Source: Dysidea avara
Lineage: Eukaryota; Porifera; Demospongiae; Dictyoceratida; Dysideidae
Length of the DNA stretch: 64,000 nt
Direction of reading: 5' to 3'
Assembly: GCF_963678975.1 (NCBI RefSeq)
Contig: NC_089281.1
Coordinates: 29,439,616-29,503,615 of the forward strand
Below are positions 24,894 through 39,100 of this stretch, piece after piece (positions within the stretch are counted from its first letter, which is position 1; the number at the start of each line of letters is the position of its first letter). The position numbers were made by a program, and so were the translations under genes. The notes beneath the pieces are model-generated. The model saw nothing but the letters and a program-made list of their open reading frames with translations, searched no databases and was not told where the DNA came from.

Positions 24894-25432
24894 TTTACTG
24901 ACACTTTACTATCAGTATAACTACAGTAAGGCATCAATTAGTAAACTAAGAACCTTCAAGCAGTGTTTTGTGTTTGCAATTGTAATTTTTAAATAGGGGA
25001 TCCACTCAGTAACCAAATACCAATTTTCAATGGAACCCTGTGAGCAAAAGGAGAGAAGCACAACACACAAATACAATTATGAATATCTGTTCCGGGCATG
25101 GCCTTGGTGCAACCTTTTGCCTAAAGACGCTAATCTCGATGCTAATAGAGCAGTCAGTACTCTAATACCCTGTAACATTCACAACAAGTAAATGGGGCAG
25201 GTATAGATGTATACCTCTACTATATTTATTTTAATAGTCGGAGCAGTCCCAACAATGTTAGTTGAATTGTTTTGAGTTCTGAGCACTTGAAGTATCTCTC
25301 TCTCTCTCCAGCTCTCTCCCATCGCATGTATCCCAATCTCCCCACACCATGAGGCACGATATAGCTATACAGCCAGGAACTATATACTAGTTTGTTTTTT
25401 GTTTTACTTCAAAGTTGATTTTTTTTTCATTT

Positions 25433-25650
25433 CAGCCAACCAGATGATTAGTGGTGACAGTGAAGGAGTCAAGCTCAAAGTCAAGAGCAGGCATGTGTGG
25501 TGTGGCTTCATTACAAGTTCGGAAACAGGCCATAACAGGATGTGTACTTAATGACAGTGAAATCTTTGATTGGCCATAAACAGTGTGTCAGACATTTGAA
25601 TGAATAGATTTTGAAAAAATATTCAGGTCACACATGCAGTACTACGAATG
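25433..25650. repeat. dispersed repeat shared with 55366-55615
   Basis: Both copies run from ttcagcca, through attagtggtgacag and catgt, to a ttgattggcc and agacatttgaatga block, over about 220-250 bp with similar order. Both lie between or within the prominin genes. No coding role is seen. Confidence 0.65.
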
Positions 25651-25847
25651 AGCCAAATTTCAAGAAACAATGTAATTCCATCCTTAAAAGAGTTTTTAAT
25701 GTTTTTGAGGGTTCAGCTCAACATGTACAATGTGCTCAACATGTATATAATTACAAGTTACAAATTTTCCTGCACTGACTCTTTCAAACCAAACAGTGCA
25801 AAGTGGTCTACTGGCATACATATCTGTAGTATCTCTATTTTATAAAA

Positions 25848-26300
25848 CCATTTGCTGGCGAGAAGTTGATGTTCAAGTACAGGTTGAATGCAGAGAAGAT
25901 CTCAGGTCCCAGCTGTTGTGGCTCCTCTGGCACATGCCTAGACTGCAAGTTGTAGGGGATCAAGCCACCACTGGGTCTGGGATTTTTTTCTGCATGTTTC
26001 TGACTCCTTGTATTCTAAGCCTTCTCACAGGTATAGTGTATGGGATAGCATTCACAGGAAAAACATTTGCTGGCGAGAAGTCAATGTTTAAGTACAGCAG
26101 AGAAGATCTTGGATCCAAGCTGTTGTGGCTCCTCTGGCGCATGCCTAGACTGTATGTTGTGGGGGATCAAATCACCACCGGGTGTGGGATTTTTCTGCAT
26201 TCTTCATATTTCAGCTACATGTTTCTGACTCCCTGTATTCACTGGCTTTTAGCCTTCTCACAAGTCTCTAGTGGGATTGCATTCACAGAATTGTGTATTG
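25848..26300. repeat. tandem duplication, about 215-bp unit
   Basis: The block starting catttgctggcgagaagt occurs twice (from about 25849 and 26064). Matching internal blocks include gctgttgtggctcctctgg and catgcctagactg. A 176-codon ORF (25796-26326) spans both copies, which explains its length; no domain was recognised. Confidence 0.75.
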
Positions 26301-26385
26301 TATATCATACCTGTATATGTGTGTGAGGTATAGCTGAAGTTAAAGGGTCATGGAGTGTGCAAGTTGGAGTAACTGATAAGTATAG

Positions 26386-27281
26386 GTAATCACACACATT
26401 TGAGTGCAATTTTGGCTGTTACGAGTACAATTATTCCATAATTGCACGAAAATGAGTGTGATTGCCTACTAATCACATAGTGACCACCCTTCATGGTTTG
26501 TAGTACATATCTATCCAGTTCTATGTGGCCATTAACTTCTACCAGGTGATTGCATGATCCATCATCCTTCTTTGTTCATTTGTTGTTGTACTTAAAAGGC
26601 TTCATGTGTTAGCAATTCTGATTGGTTACTCAAAATGTCTACATATGTAGCACTTAAAAGGCTTCTATTGTCAGCTCATTTGATTGGCTATTCATTATAT
26701 CACTTTCTTGTTGCACTTAAAAGGCTTCTGTTATTCTGCTATTTTATTGGCTACTTTACAGTGCAACTACAGAAACAAGGCCATGCGATTTGCGATTAAT
26801 TGCACTCCTACTATTGAGACTAATGTATGGCAAATTACACACACTTGAGTGCAATTTTGGCTGTTACGAGTACAATTATTCCATAATTGCACTCAAATAT
26901 GTGTGATTGCCTACTAATCACATACTGACCACCCTTCATGGTTTGTAGTACACATCTATCCAGTTCTGTGTGGCCATTAACTTCTATCAGGTGATTGCAT
27001 CATCCTTCTTTGTATTACATCATTTGTTGTTACACTTAAAAGGCTTCATTTGTCAGCAATTCTGATTGGCTACTCAAAACGGCTACACATGTTGCACTTA
27101 AAAGGCTTCTATTGTCAGGTTGTTTGATTGGCTATTCATTATATCACTTTTCTTGTTGCACTTAAAAGGCTTCTGTTATTCTGCTATTTCATTGGCTACT
27201 TTACAGTGCAATTACAGAAACAAGGCCATGCAATTTGGGATTAATTGCATTCCTGCTATTGAGACTAATGTATGGCAAACT
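26386..27281. repeat. tandem duplication, about 447-bp unit
   Basis: Two adjacent, highly similar copies (about 26386-26829 and 26830-27281). They share gagtgcaattttggctgtta, gaccacccttcatggtttgt, three internal cacttaaaaggcttc words each, and an end with caaggccatgc. Each copy itself contains about 100-bp sub-repeats around cttaaaaggcttc and attggct. Confidence 0.85.
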
Positions 27282-28112
27282 GTATCACTATGTGATTAGT
27301 TCACCGAGTGAAATTTACCATTTCCAATACAAAGAGTGGTATTTATCCTGCTACCCATACTATTCCCAGTTAATACCATACTCGCTGCATATACGCATGC
27401 TGTGTATTAGCGTTGCCATGTACACAATTTGTCACTATGTACTAAACACGCATCAACACTAATTGTTAACATAAATTCTAGCCAATGAAATTGCAATTAC
27501 AACTTTTTCACTGCTACCAGTAAAATACGGGATAAATTTCACTGCTACTATTGAGACTTTTGTATGGGCAGTGAAGGTATGGTATTAGCAATGTAATTAA
27601 TAAAGCAGCTATAGGATTTGCTTTTGTATGTGACCTCATGATATCAGATTCATTGCTTGTAAACATCTTAGTTGAAGAAAAATATGCAGAAAAATTGAAT
27701 GACATTAACATAATAATATAGTGTATTTCACATTTTGAATTTCATGACATTTCACTTAAAATTCCATCGATTGAGTCAAAAATCGATAATAAACTTAATT
27801 TACAAATAAATAATAATTATCAGTTTCATTGTTTCATTAAAATATCTTGAGCAACATCATTATGTTCTTATTCTAGGAAAGGAAGGATACACAATGGTAC
27901 AATATGTTAATTATAAAGTGTAACCCAATAAGTAAAAACCTGATAAGGATGTCAATTCAACAGCTAGTATGCAGGAGCAATTTCCTAGTGGGGTTTACAG
28001 CAGCAATACAAACACGCAGAATAATGGAAACAGGACAGGGCAATATATAGCTAGACAACACACATTGATTATTCAAAAGTGGATTACGGGAGAAACCTAC
28101 AATAAAAACTCA

Positions 28113-28186
28113 GGATACTCTAATAGAGCAGTCAGATGTAGCTATTCTAATAGAGCAGTCAAAAATACTCTAACAGATCATTCATA
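28113..28186. repeat. cluster of dispersed palindromic motif (three copies)
   Basis: Three tandem copies of a motif with consensus near gatactctaatagagcagtc, whose core CTCTAATAGAG is palindromic around its central base. Similar copies occur across the window (see findings). Confidence 0.8.
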
Positions 28187-28578
28187 ACGGAACACACGCA
28201 CTCATAGTAGCTAGCATTTTAATGTTTATAATTGGTTAGGAGTTGGGGGCAGCCCTCTCAGATATATTTCACTACCAAATCTGGACCTGAATATGTCACT
28301 CTGGTATATGCTGTATAGCTAATGTAAAATGCTATGCCAGAGACTGACATGGAGCCATTACAACTTACTAAAATGTGAAGCACAAATACCAACATGAGAA
28401 TATTAACATCATAGAGATATTAACATCATAGAGTGAAACTAAGTGAATGTGGTTGTTCTATTAGAGTGGTTGACTACACTATCATTACACATTGACCAAC
28501 ATTAACAGGTTGTAGGACCAGGTATCCTACAGACCTTCAACACTTGTACTGTAAAGTCGGTATAGTATAAATTTCTTA

Positions 28579-31500
28579 CTATAAATTCTTTTCAGCTGAC
28601 TCATCATATGAACAAACATCTGTTTCTGGATCACTCATACGTCTCAAATACTGTGACAACCAAACTGCAAACACCAGTGTAGGAATGAAGAACAGGACAC
28701 ACCATCCAATAGCCAGCCAGAACCCATTCTAAAGTGACACAATTATACAGTAACGTAGCTACTGGGATGAGTGGCACACATACTATTCCATCCACAGTAT
28801 CCTCACACACTTCATTGTAAAGGTTGGCATACGTAGCGTAAAGCGGCTGACATCTCCCAATCTCATTTTCCAACTATCAGTACAACAAGTATAAACTTGT
28901 ATAGTAACAGATATACTCACATTGCCTACAGCCCAGTCAGCAAAATCAGTTGCATATCCAACCACACCACTGAACACTGTTTGGGTCCTCTGTCACAGAT
29001 TAACGTTATAACTAACATGCTTTTACAATTACACAATCATACATTTAGCACAAGTTGAGTACCATTGGGTCCATTTAGTTGATCAAAAGTTGCATTAGCA
29101 TTAACAAGTACCTCTTGAACTCTTGACTGGAAATGTGACAGCATAAAACATACAAATATAAAAGATAATGCGCTCTATGTACTCACACTTAACTCCACTG
29201 CAGTTTCATTTAACATTATTATCTGTTGTTCAAGAAGTTGCTAAAATACACACCAGTTGTGGTTACTAGTATATACGATCAAAGTCATGTAGTAACTTAC
29301 TGTACAATTGTTGATCTCAGCAATTGTAGTTTGATTGATCCTGATAATTTCATCAATGATATCCTGAGTGTCATCAGCTAAGCCAGGCTACAAGCAGGTC
29401 ATATAAATGATGACTTTTACGTTGAGCCCTCCAGGTTGGAACCGCACAAAATCTTGAAATATGTCTGTTTGTAGTACTGCTTGAAAATAGTTAAACTGCC
29501 TGCTCAAATGTCTGACACTATTTGTGACCATCAAGGTTTTTGACTACATTTTACATGTGAAAACCATAAAAGTGTATAGTCTGTTGTAATCAGCAATCAT
29601 TTAGTAGCTGAAATGCTATTTCTCTTGAAAAACTTCCTTTCTCTTTTATAACTGTTTTCTAATGGTTCAGCTTGATTTGTAGTTGTGTACATATCTATAT
29701 AGTTCCTGCATACTCCACCAAAAAAAAGTTATCTGGGCCAAGCCAATACATTGAAAATTTAGCAAGAACATTTCCTCCACTAAATTTCCATACACCATTC
29801 ATCAACATATACTCACCTGTGAAATTGTACGAAATGAACTGACTAGCATCTCCAATATACTAACAGTAGTATCAATGGCCAGCGTACTTATTTGAGATGT
29901 GATCTGACTTGCATACATGGCATAGTCAATTGTGTTTAGACCAGAGTTGGAGAAGGAAGTAAGACTGTCTCGTGTCTCCTGAGTTAGGATTTGGTCAAGA
30001 TTGAAGTTGACATCTGTTCGTAGACTATCAAATAGCTGCCCCAGGTCAGGAATTTGCTGCAATAATGACAAAATAAATTTATTAGAAAACAATGTGTCAA
30101 ATACATAGACAAGAAACTATAACTTACTACTGAACACATAACAGAAATAAAGGAACTTTTTTCAATTATTTTGATTGTACAGCATAACCTTCACTCACAT
30201 TGGTAATGTTGGTGATTTCATCTAGGTTAAAACTTTCTCTCCTTTCAAGTTGGGTTGTTTGATAGATAGCTTGATTAGCTTCACACCCACTAAAACAAAC
30301 AGATGACTCTAAAATCAAAGTAGACATCTCTTCAAGCATAACTCACTCCAAAACGCTAGTAATAGTCAAAGGTATGCTGGCATCATCCAATATGAAACAA
30401 CCCAGTAAATATCCACCCCATAGGTCACTATTGTCAGCAATCTACAAGTGAGAGACATCATTTGATTATGTCATTAGCTGGTTGTAAGAGGACTTAGAAA
30501 AGTTCATGCAATGAATCACTCTGTTAATGATGAAGATATTTTGAAACATGTTTAACAACCATCTCAACCATATAGTCTCACAGGCCAGACATTATCTTGT
30601 TGGTACACTCAGGAAGTAGTTACCATACCTAGGGAATTTGGACCACATTCCATGCACTTTAGTCTACTAAAATTGGGTAGCAGATAATCATGCAGTGGAT
30701 TACATGCAATTGCACCCTACAGGAAGGTCATCTGGCCTGTGAGACTACATACATACTCCCAATGCATACAACTGACAGTAGATTTACCCTTGAAAATACT
30801 TCATAGCTGGGAATGTCATCATTTGGAGCATCTTCTGCAATGGTATAGCATATTTTGAGCATGTTGGATCCCATAAAAAATGTGATCGATGCCAAAATTA
30901 ATAGGAACACAGCAAAAACAAACATGAGAGGAACTCCACTGAAAAGTCAACACAAACCTTATAATAACATAATATTTTTTTTAAATCTAATACTCTTACA
31001 AGTATATCAATATTACACCACCATAGTTTGACAGCTGTGTTCTAGCAGATGGTACTGTATGCCTTCTGAACCCAATAGCTCCCAGTACTAGTCCAACAAT
31101 TAATACTATTATCACGATTAATGTTAGTGAGCATATCACAACACTGAAGGCGTATCTGTTGATTTGATCATTGATTATCAATATCTTGATCATAATTCTG
31201 ACTAACCGTGGGGAATCATACTGGTCAAGAGTGTCTTGAATATCACTTGATTGTGTCCGAACATCACCAACAAACCCATCTTCATCAAGAATCTAACAAT
31301 AGTTGAGATGATTAGGCCATGTAAACATTAATTATTAGTTTCTCATCCTCCTGTACTCAAAATAACAGCGTGGAACGCAGCGGGAGGGCTGAGTTTTATT
31401 TTAGTTTTAGACAGCTAGCTGAATTAACTAGCTAAAATCACTCAAAATGCAATTTTCTTAGTAAGGTACCAACTATAAAAAGTTCTAATTGCATGGCTTC

Positions 31501-34500
31501 CCTTAGCTACCAGTGGTACAGAAAATCGTTGACAAGATGAGAAAAATGGTGATGTGGGTGGGGATGATAAACTAATCATTAAGTTTATCTGGCCTTATGT
31601 GCAAGGAATCTTATTAGTTAAAAATGCTTTCATAAAAAAGGACACTAAGCCCACATGTACTTATATATCATATAGTACGATAGTACTGTATAGTAGGGAC
31701 AATGAAGGTGTGGGTGTGGCCCATGATAAAACATCACCCAAAAACCTGCCTCGATTTTCCTCACAACAACATGACAGTATTAGTTGAATGAAATCAAGCC
31801 CAAAAGTGCCTTCAGATTGACCCGAAACGTTGTTGTTAAGTTGCTACAGAATTTAAAAAAAATTTATTGAACTACTGCCTGCCTGATGTGTTCAGTCAAG
31901 CATAGCAGAAAACTGGGTACAGCTACAGCCTACTTCTTTCACAGAAATGTTAATTCACTTAAGAAGAAACCTTTGGCATATTGATAAGCATACTATGCAC
32001 ACGCTATTGTGTTACCTTTTATCCTTCTTTAGAAGGTTCTTCATCGATAATAGGGCTTCCATCCATGGGCATGGTAACATTATGCAATATAGTATTGTGT
32101 AACGTGCACACCCATGGACATGTGTTGTAGACGTTGCAGTGCTGAGTGAGCTGAGTGTTTTGGTTTTAGCAAAGTTAACTACTTGTGTTTCTGAACATTT
32201 GCTGTGACTGTAACTACAAAGGCACTACATGCAGGCATGCTGGGATCCAGACTTCTAAAAGGGCTCATAATGGTAGACTCCCCAGCAATGTTTCACTGTT
32301 AAATCTTACCAGTTAGGCATTTAGAAATGCAACTGAAGCCTTTAACAGTTGCTTTAGAAAATAAAGATGATAAAGAAGCGCTTATCACAGAAAGATAGCA
32401 GTTTCAAGTGATATTTGAAGTATTATTGCTGTAAACAAAGGTAGAAGTAAGTGTTTTGTCATAAATCTTGTAACAAGTGTTTCTTTGACTGATAACCAGA
32501 TTTTAGTTTTCAGTATTGAGAAGAAAAATTTGTTAGCATTTAACTAAGTGCTACTATTACCATGTAGCTAAACAAAGTTAGTAAGATAACTTGATGAACT
32601 TCTAAGTGAATACAGTTTAACAATAAAGATTATGTGGTATGTGTTATACAGTTAGCTAATCGGCAAAGATTTGCTGACTACTTGCATATATCCATATATA
32701 GTTTTTTTTTTTTTAAGAAAGAAGAACCGGCCCTAGTTGGCACTCCCATCCACCACACTCTACTCTACGCTAAGATGTTCTATATAATAAGTTTAGCCTA
32801 TCCCTACACCTACAGAGCTACTGAAACAGAACCTACAGAACACAGAATAGAAAGGAATAAAGGAAATGGGGTTTAAACGGCCCTGAACCTATTTCCATAT
32901 AATAGTGGTGTCATTAACTATAGTTGTAATATTGTGACCAATTTTGTGAAAAGGGGTCTTCCCTTGTACACATCTAATTTATAAACTTTAATGCTTCATA
33001 GCTTCATAGCTTCAGACAGTTTGAAGGAAACTAATGACATCAATTCGGTCAATAGTTAGCAACAACATTAGCTCCTATGTATATGGATTAGTGTTAAAGA
33101 CCTGTTTTTAAAAATCCAGTTAGGTTAATTTTCATTATTATACAGTGTGTTTAGTAGTCATGAACTTCAAGAAAAAGTTCACAAACAAATATAGGAATTT
33201 TAAACTAGAGTAGGGACAACATAGTACCACATTAAAAAGTACTGAAACAAGCTGGATTGGAGTAGTATGTAATGTCCAATTGCTGTAAAACAATAAGAAG
33301 TAAATATCCCTACTGTGCTTTCTTATACTTGTTGATATTAACAGACATACTTCATTTAGCTCCTCCTCTATTTCATCTGCAATGTCTCTAATAATTCCCT
33401 CAAACTCATTGGCTCGATTTATTATATCTAAAACAACATCACTAGTATACTGAGTCATATTTATACACTCAACTTCTTGTGCTGCTCTGTATTTGGTTCC
33501 TGATGTCACACGGTATACCATAGAAAGTAGCATTAGCCTATCAGTGTGGTAGAGAAGGTAGAGAAGTGTAACATATTATACAAACTGAGCTGTACACTTA
33601 TCCTCACCTCAATGGCTTGTTGTGTAAGGTTGTCAATTTGCTCAAGCTGATTCAATACTCCACTCACATCATCAACCTGTACAACATGATAAGCTAGTAC
33701 ATCATCATTGTATGCTTACACAAATCCTAAATTTAAAACCAACTGTTCAACTAGAGTATTTTCAAGTGTACACTATATTGAAGTTGAGCTCTGATAGAGC
33801 AATTGAGCAACCCCTGCATACAGATGAATGCTTATCAGAACACTTTCTGAGAAATAGATAGCTAAGCACCATCTATACATTATAGCGAAAGCACTGCCAT
33901 ACATGAAAATAGGGTGTGTGTCGAAAGACTAATACAGCACAAGGCAAGGACAATGCTTTAAATGTTATACTTCCTGGTTGTCTTGCTCAGAGCGCTCACC
34001 TCGAGTGCCTGAACCACTTCAATTATCAGTGATCAGACTATCAGTAAGTGTCCTATTTCTAACTGTAGAACTGGTAGCAATTTACAATTTCATGTACATG
34101 ATCCAAATTGTGCTGGGGTTGCATAGCTGTACTGTATGACTCATATACAATTATGTCTTATTGATACTGTATGGAAAATACAGTACTCATATACTCCCAC
34201 GCAAAGTACAATACTGTATAGAGGGAAACTTTGGCAGGGTAAAACTTTGGTGAATTTGGAAATTTGCTACAAATTTGCCAAAGTTTAACCCCATAGTGCC
34301 TCAGATTAGCATCTTTATAGCTAAAGATTGAGTTTCAATTCACCAAAGTTCATTTTGCCGAATGCAATTGACTTTGCTATTCTCCAAAGTTTACTCCAAG
34401 CAAAGTTTCCCACTATACAATAGTTATAATGTATGTTCATGTGTCTATGAGGTCATGAAGTACACCTTAGCTATGTTTGGGACCTACTTGACATGGTCAC

Positions 34501-36093
34501 TATAATGAGGTGGTCTTATTAATGAGGTCATAAAGTACACCTTAGCTATGTTTGGGACCTACTTGACATGGTCACTATAATGAGGTGGTCTTATTAATGA
34601 GGTCATGAAGTGCACTTTAGCTATGCTTGGGACCTACTTGACATGGTCACTATAATGAGGTGGTCTTATTAATGAGGTCATGAAGTACACCTTAGCTATG
34701 CTTGGGACCTACTTGACATGGTCACTATAATGAGGTGGTCTTATTAATGAGGTCATGAAGTACACCTTAGCTATGTTTGGGACCTACTTGACATGGTCAC
34801 TATAATGAGGTCATGAAGTACACCTTAAAACTAAACTAAAGTCTAATTAAATACCTTGCAGTTTCCTGGTGCTCTAATTTCCATAAACTACCATGCCCTT
34901 CATGCAGGTGAGGCTACATTAACAGAAGGTGGTGAAAATAAAGAAGTGGCTTTATCGGTGCAGTTGCATTACCTGCTAGTATGGACTCTTGACATTATTC
35001 ATATCATAACTTGATGTCATGTTTCATGGATTATTGATTCTCCAGCTATATTAGTAAACTGGCAGGTTTGGAAAAATCATTTCACTTCCAGTTACACCCA
35101 TTAGAACACATAACTGCTCTACTAGTACTAGTATTTTATCTCAAACTTTATTTGTAATTGTGGGGGATAATCACTTCTATCCTACTTGCACAATGGATGA
35201 TGTAAGTTTTACCATTTATATAGCTAGCAAATAAACCTTAACTGCTGGATCCATGAATTGCTGGACCTGTGAAATGCGCAACTGATGTGGCATTGGGTTA
35301 GTAAAGGATCCAAACTATGAAAAGTAGAATACCTTGGTATAATCGATACATGCACTGTTTCAATTTGTTCCAAGGTGTGTATGCTACACATGCGGTGAAA
35401 AGTAGAATACCTTGGTATAATCGATACATGCACTGTTTCAATTTGTTCCAAGGTGTGTATGCTACACATGCGGTATTCACACTACATCTCTTACCACTGA
35501 ATAGTCCACTGTTACATTGTGTTGTTGAGTGGGTATTGTATTGCATAGAATAGAACCTCCAATATTAGCCTGGCAATTTGCTTCCAGTGCTCTAAGCATT
35601 ACTGTCAAATCATTCAGCTCAGTTTGCAGTCTCTGAGTTAAATTTAACAACTTCACTACAGTAGTGTTGACCAGCTGTAGTGCAATTATTGAGTTGTTAA
35701 GCTCTATAAAATAATAATTTTTAATAACCCTGACAGTGTACGTATGCATGTGTAATGTACGCTCTTATGATATTATGCACGTAACTCACCTGTGGCTAAT
35801 TCAAGACTACTGTTTATCAAAGGAGCAACAGAGTCCTCAAACGCATCCAACACAAGGGCACCAATAGTGACGTGTGAATCTATGGGAATAATTGTAGGTT
35901 AAGGGGAAAGACAAGTACAAACTTGTCATGCTTTAAATTGCTGTTTTATACTTGTCTTGTTTTAAATAATTGTTGTCTTCTTGTTTTTTGCCACAACCAT
36001 CCCAAAGTATCCTTATATTAGTGGCTTGAATCAGTTGGGATCATGCTCTGATTACAAAGGGGTCCACAGTTTAGGGTGTCCATTTTTGAGGGG

Positions 36094-36187
<94 letters not shown>

Positions 36188-39100
36188 CACACACACAACA
36201 CACACACTACACTCACACGCACTATACAACTATACACACATGCACTACGCACCACACACACACACATACACACACTCACTACACACACACACACACACAC
36301 TATACACACACACACTACACACACACACTACACACACACGCACACACACACACTACACACACACATACACACACACATGCACACTACACACAGGGTCACA
36401 ACACTTACTGTCTATTTGACACTGCACAAAGGTGTTTATTTCACTATACCGATCAATAGTTGCATTAGCTTGCTACATAAAAGACATTATCAACTAGGCT
36501 AATATACCACATGTCCCACCATCTGTGTGTCATCAATAAAATTGATTGAACTGTTAAGTGCTGCATTCACAGTGGTATCAAAATTCTGAATAGAATCATT
36601 GACTTTGTCATTGGAAACAAAAGCAAACACAACACCGATGCTAGACAAACAGAACAAAATTGATAAAATTATGCCATTTAATACACTACTGTAAGTTCTG
36701 GAATGATATACACACATCAATACAAACATACAGATATTAAGTACTAAATTATGAGTTAGCACAAATGAAAACTTACAATAGTAGACAAACACAGAGGACA
36801 AGCATTATGTAGAGGATGAAGCATTTTAAATCATTGTTCTCTAGATGTTCTTGTTGTAAATCTCCACCACATTTACCACAAAGTCGGCAACAGCAGAAAC
36901 AGCAACCAACAATGGAAAATAGCAGAGCAAAAACTGGTCCCAGACAAGTGACAACCAGTATGGGTGCCCACCACTTCCCGAACTGTGTAGAGAACAATGT
37001 AAGCATACAAAGCACATACAACCATATATACATGTCTGTAGTAGTGTGCACGTGTGTGTGTGTGTGTGATGTGCATGTGAACACGTGTAGTGTGTGTGTG
37101 TGTGTGTGTGTGTGCGTGTGTGTGATGTACATGTGCGTGTGATGTACATGTGTGTGTGTGAACACGTGTAGTGTGTGTGCGTGTGAATTTGAGAGAGAGC
37201 GAGCTTAAATAATATGTTAGCCATGAAATGGTTTAGTAAAGTCCTTTACTAATTATTTTATGCATACAGTTCTATTAATTCGATAAAACAAATCAGTGCA
37301 AAGCTCATCAGTCATGTCTCTAAACCACACAACTTACATCTTCTACTATATCACTAAACTCTGCATTGCCACTGCCAGTGCGTCGTTGAGTCGACGCACA
37401 GCTGGCTGTTGCAATGGGACTGTCCATCGAGGAATTAATAGCAGGTATTATAACATCTGCAAAAATAATTACTATGAAGCAGTCTATACACATCTATAAA
37501 TCATAAAATTATAGCCTAGCTGCCAGTGTTGGGAGTAACGTGTAATGCATTACATAATAATTATTACTTTTGTGGTAACAAAGTAATATAACGAAATACG
37601 CTATAAAAGCAGGTAATATAACTCAAGTTGCTTTACTTACAAATGTAACACGTTACCTAAGTAATGAAGTTACTGTAACGGGTCTAATATTACATAATAT
37701 TATTACTTTAAGTAACAAAATTACTAATCTCGTTAGTAATCCATTGAGTAATTCCTGCCACTATGAAGTAATGAAGCTTATTCACCAGCTTCTTACTTAT
37801 AACCAAGATTTGCACATTGTCCAACAATGCAATCATGTCATGTGATAAAGTGGTAGTTTCACACGTGACAGCTTAAGGCTGTGGACACAAAGTAATATAA
37901 TATGTAATATTATTATAGTTACTTTATTTTATGGGTAATATGTAACTGTAACTATTGTAAATAATATGTAATATGTAACGAGTTACTTTTAAAAATAACT
38001 GTCCCAACACTGCTAGCTGTTGTTTTTTCAGTATTTAAATGCTGACATGCAGTCAAATTGCTTTCTTTAAGAACACAAGATTAAATTAAATTACCATTTT
38101 TGTCAAAGACTCTATGGAACATCAGAAGACATTACTTGCAAAGGTGCTCCCACACAAAACATACAAAGATACACATAAACATGAAACAGATACAAACTTT
38201 ACACAAAAAGAAAATGACAATGTGTAGTCCAAATACAATGTATAGCTGAGAGGAATGATGTTCCATAGAGTCTGAAGATTTAGTCTAATAATGGCTGACA
38301 TAGTTCCATCTACTACTGCACACCCAATGTGCAGCACGACACTGGATCAATTCCACATCTTTAGTGGAATGTAAATACCAAACAAGGACAAGGATGATTA
38401 TGCATGAATTTGTGTCATTTCTGTACTTTTTGTCAATTATGAAGAAATGTAAAAACTTTTTACTGTTAACAAGCTTTATGCAAAGCACTGGATACCTTGT
38501 AAAACAAGCCATTAAGCTTTTGTGAGTGCATTGGTGAGATAAACACTTTGCCTTTAGCTTGGGCTCCTTCATGAAGGGAAAAGCACACCAAATATTCATA
38601 TTGTAACAATATATACACTAGTAGCAGATCCATGGGGTACGTGCCACCCCCCCCACACAAAAAAAAATACTATACACAAGATCGAGATGCTCAGTATAAG
38701 TCAGTCAAATACTCTAATAGAACAGTCACCACATGTAACACTACTAAGACTAATCCATAAAAACTAACATCTGCAGGGCACACCCATGGGCACACTTTGC
38801 TATGTAGCCTGCTAAGATTTTTTTACCAATTAAATTTACTTGGCCCTTTGTATGTCATTCTTATATGAAAATAGAAGTCTAGGCTCTCACGATTCGCTAA
38901 TCCTTACATGCAGCTCTTGATTTTTTATTATTTTTAAAAATTATTATTAACACTTTACAGTGACCAGCACTGAAGGTCTACAGCAACATGTGCTGCAGCC
39001 TTAGGATTACCTAACCTAATTTCAAGGACTTAGACTTAATGACTTAGTTATAGCTGGAAAGGTGTAATAGAAAAGGGGCCAAAGTAAGGAAAAAAATCCC

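Larger units (their letters stand above)
21780..28578. other. intergenic region between genes A and B, mobile-element debris
   Basis: About 6.8 kb with no intact gene. In order: retrotransposon C-terminal fragment (22009-22330), small inverted repeat (22665-22757), mariner-like MITE (22788-22990), longer retrotransposon remnant (22995-24420), inverted repeat (24777-24893), dispersed repeat (25433-25650), two tandem duplications (25848-26300 and 26386-27281), palindromic-motif clusters (25142, 28113, 28454), and a repeat-tail fragment near 28505-28560. Confidence 0.6.
31293..33350 (-). other. gene B intron 10, repeat-bearing
   Basis: Carries a MITE (31314-31595), a piece of the multi-copy repeat R (about 31665-31860, inverted relative to the copies at 43340 and 45120), an inverted match (32225-32330) to sequence near 18125-18200, and a half fold-back at 33196-33312. 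No gene supported. Confidence 0.55.
33677..35494 (-). other. gene B intron 7, repeat-bearing
   Basis: Contains a partial fold-back family copy (33890-34230), the 75-bp minisatellite (34443-34830) and a 78-bp direct duplication (35319-35474). No gene supported. Confidence 0.6.

Noticed and set aside
25796-26326. 176-codon ORF
   Set aside because: It spans a tandem duplication in intergenic repeat sequence and shows no recognisable domain or splice partner.
34443-34830. CRISPR-like array
   Set aside because: Regular 75-bp units are themselves repeated with no unique spacers, and the DNA is eukaryotic; it is a minisatellite.
35981-37224. Long ORFs on both strands rich in Thr-His or Cys-Val
   Set aside because: They are translations of CA/GT microsatellites; real gene B exons 3-5 lie between and beside them in other frames.
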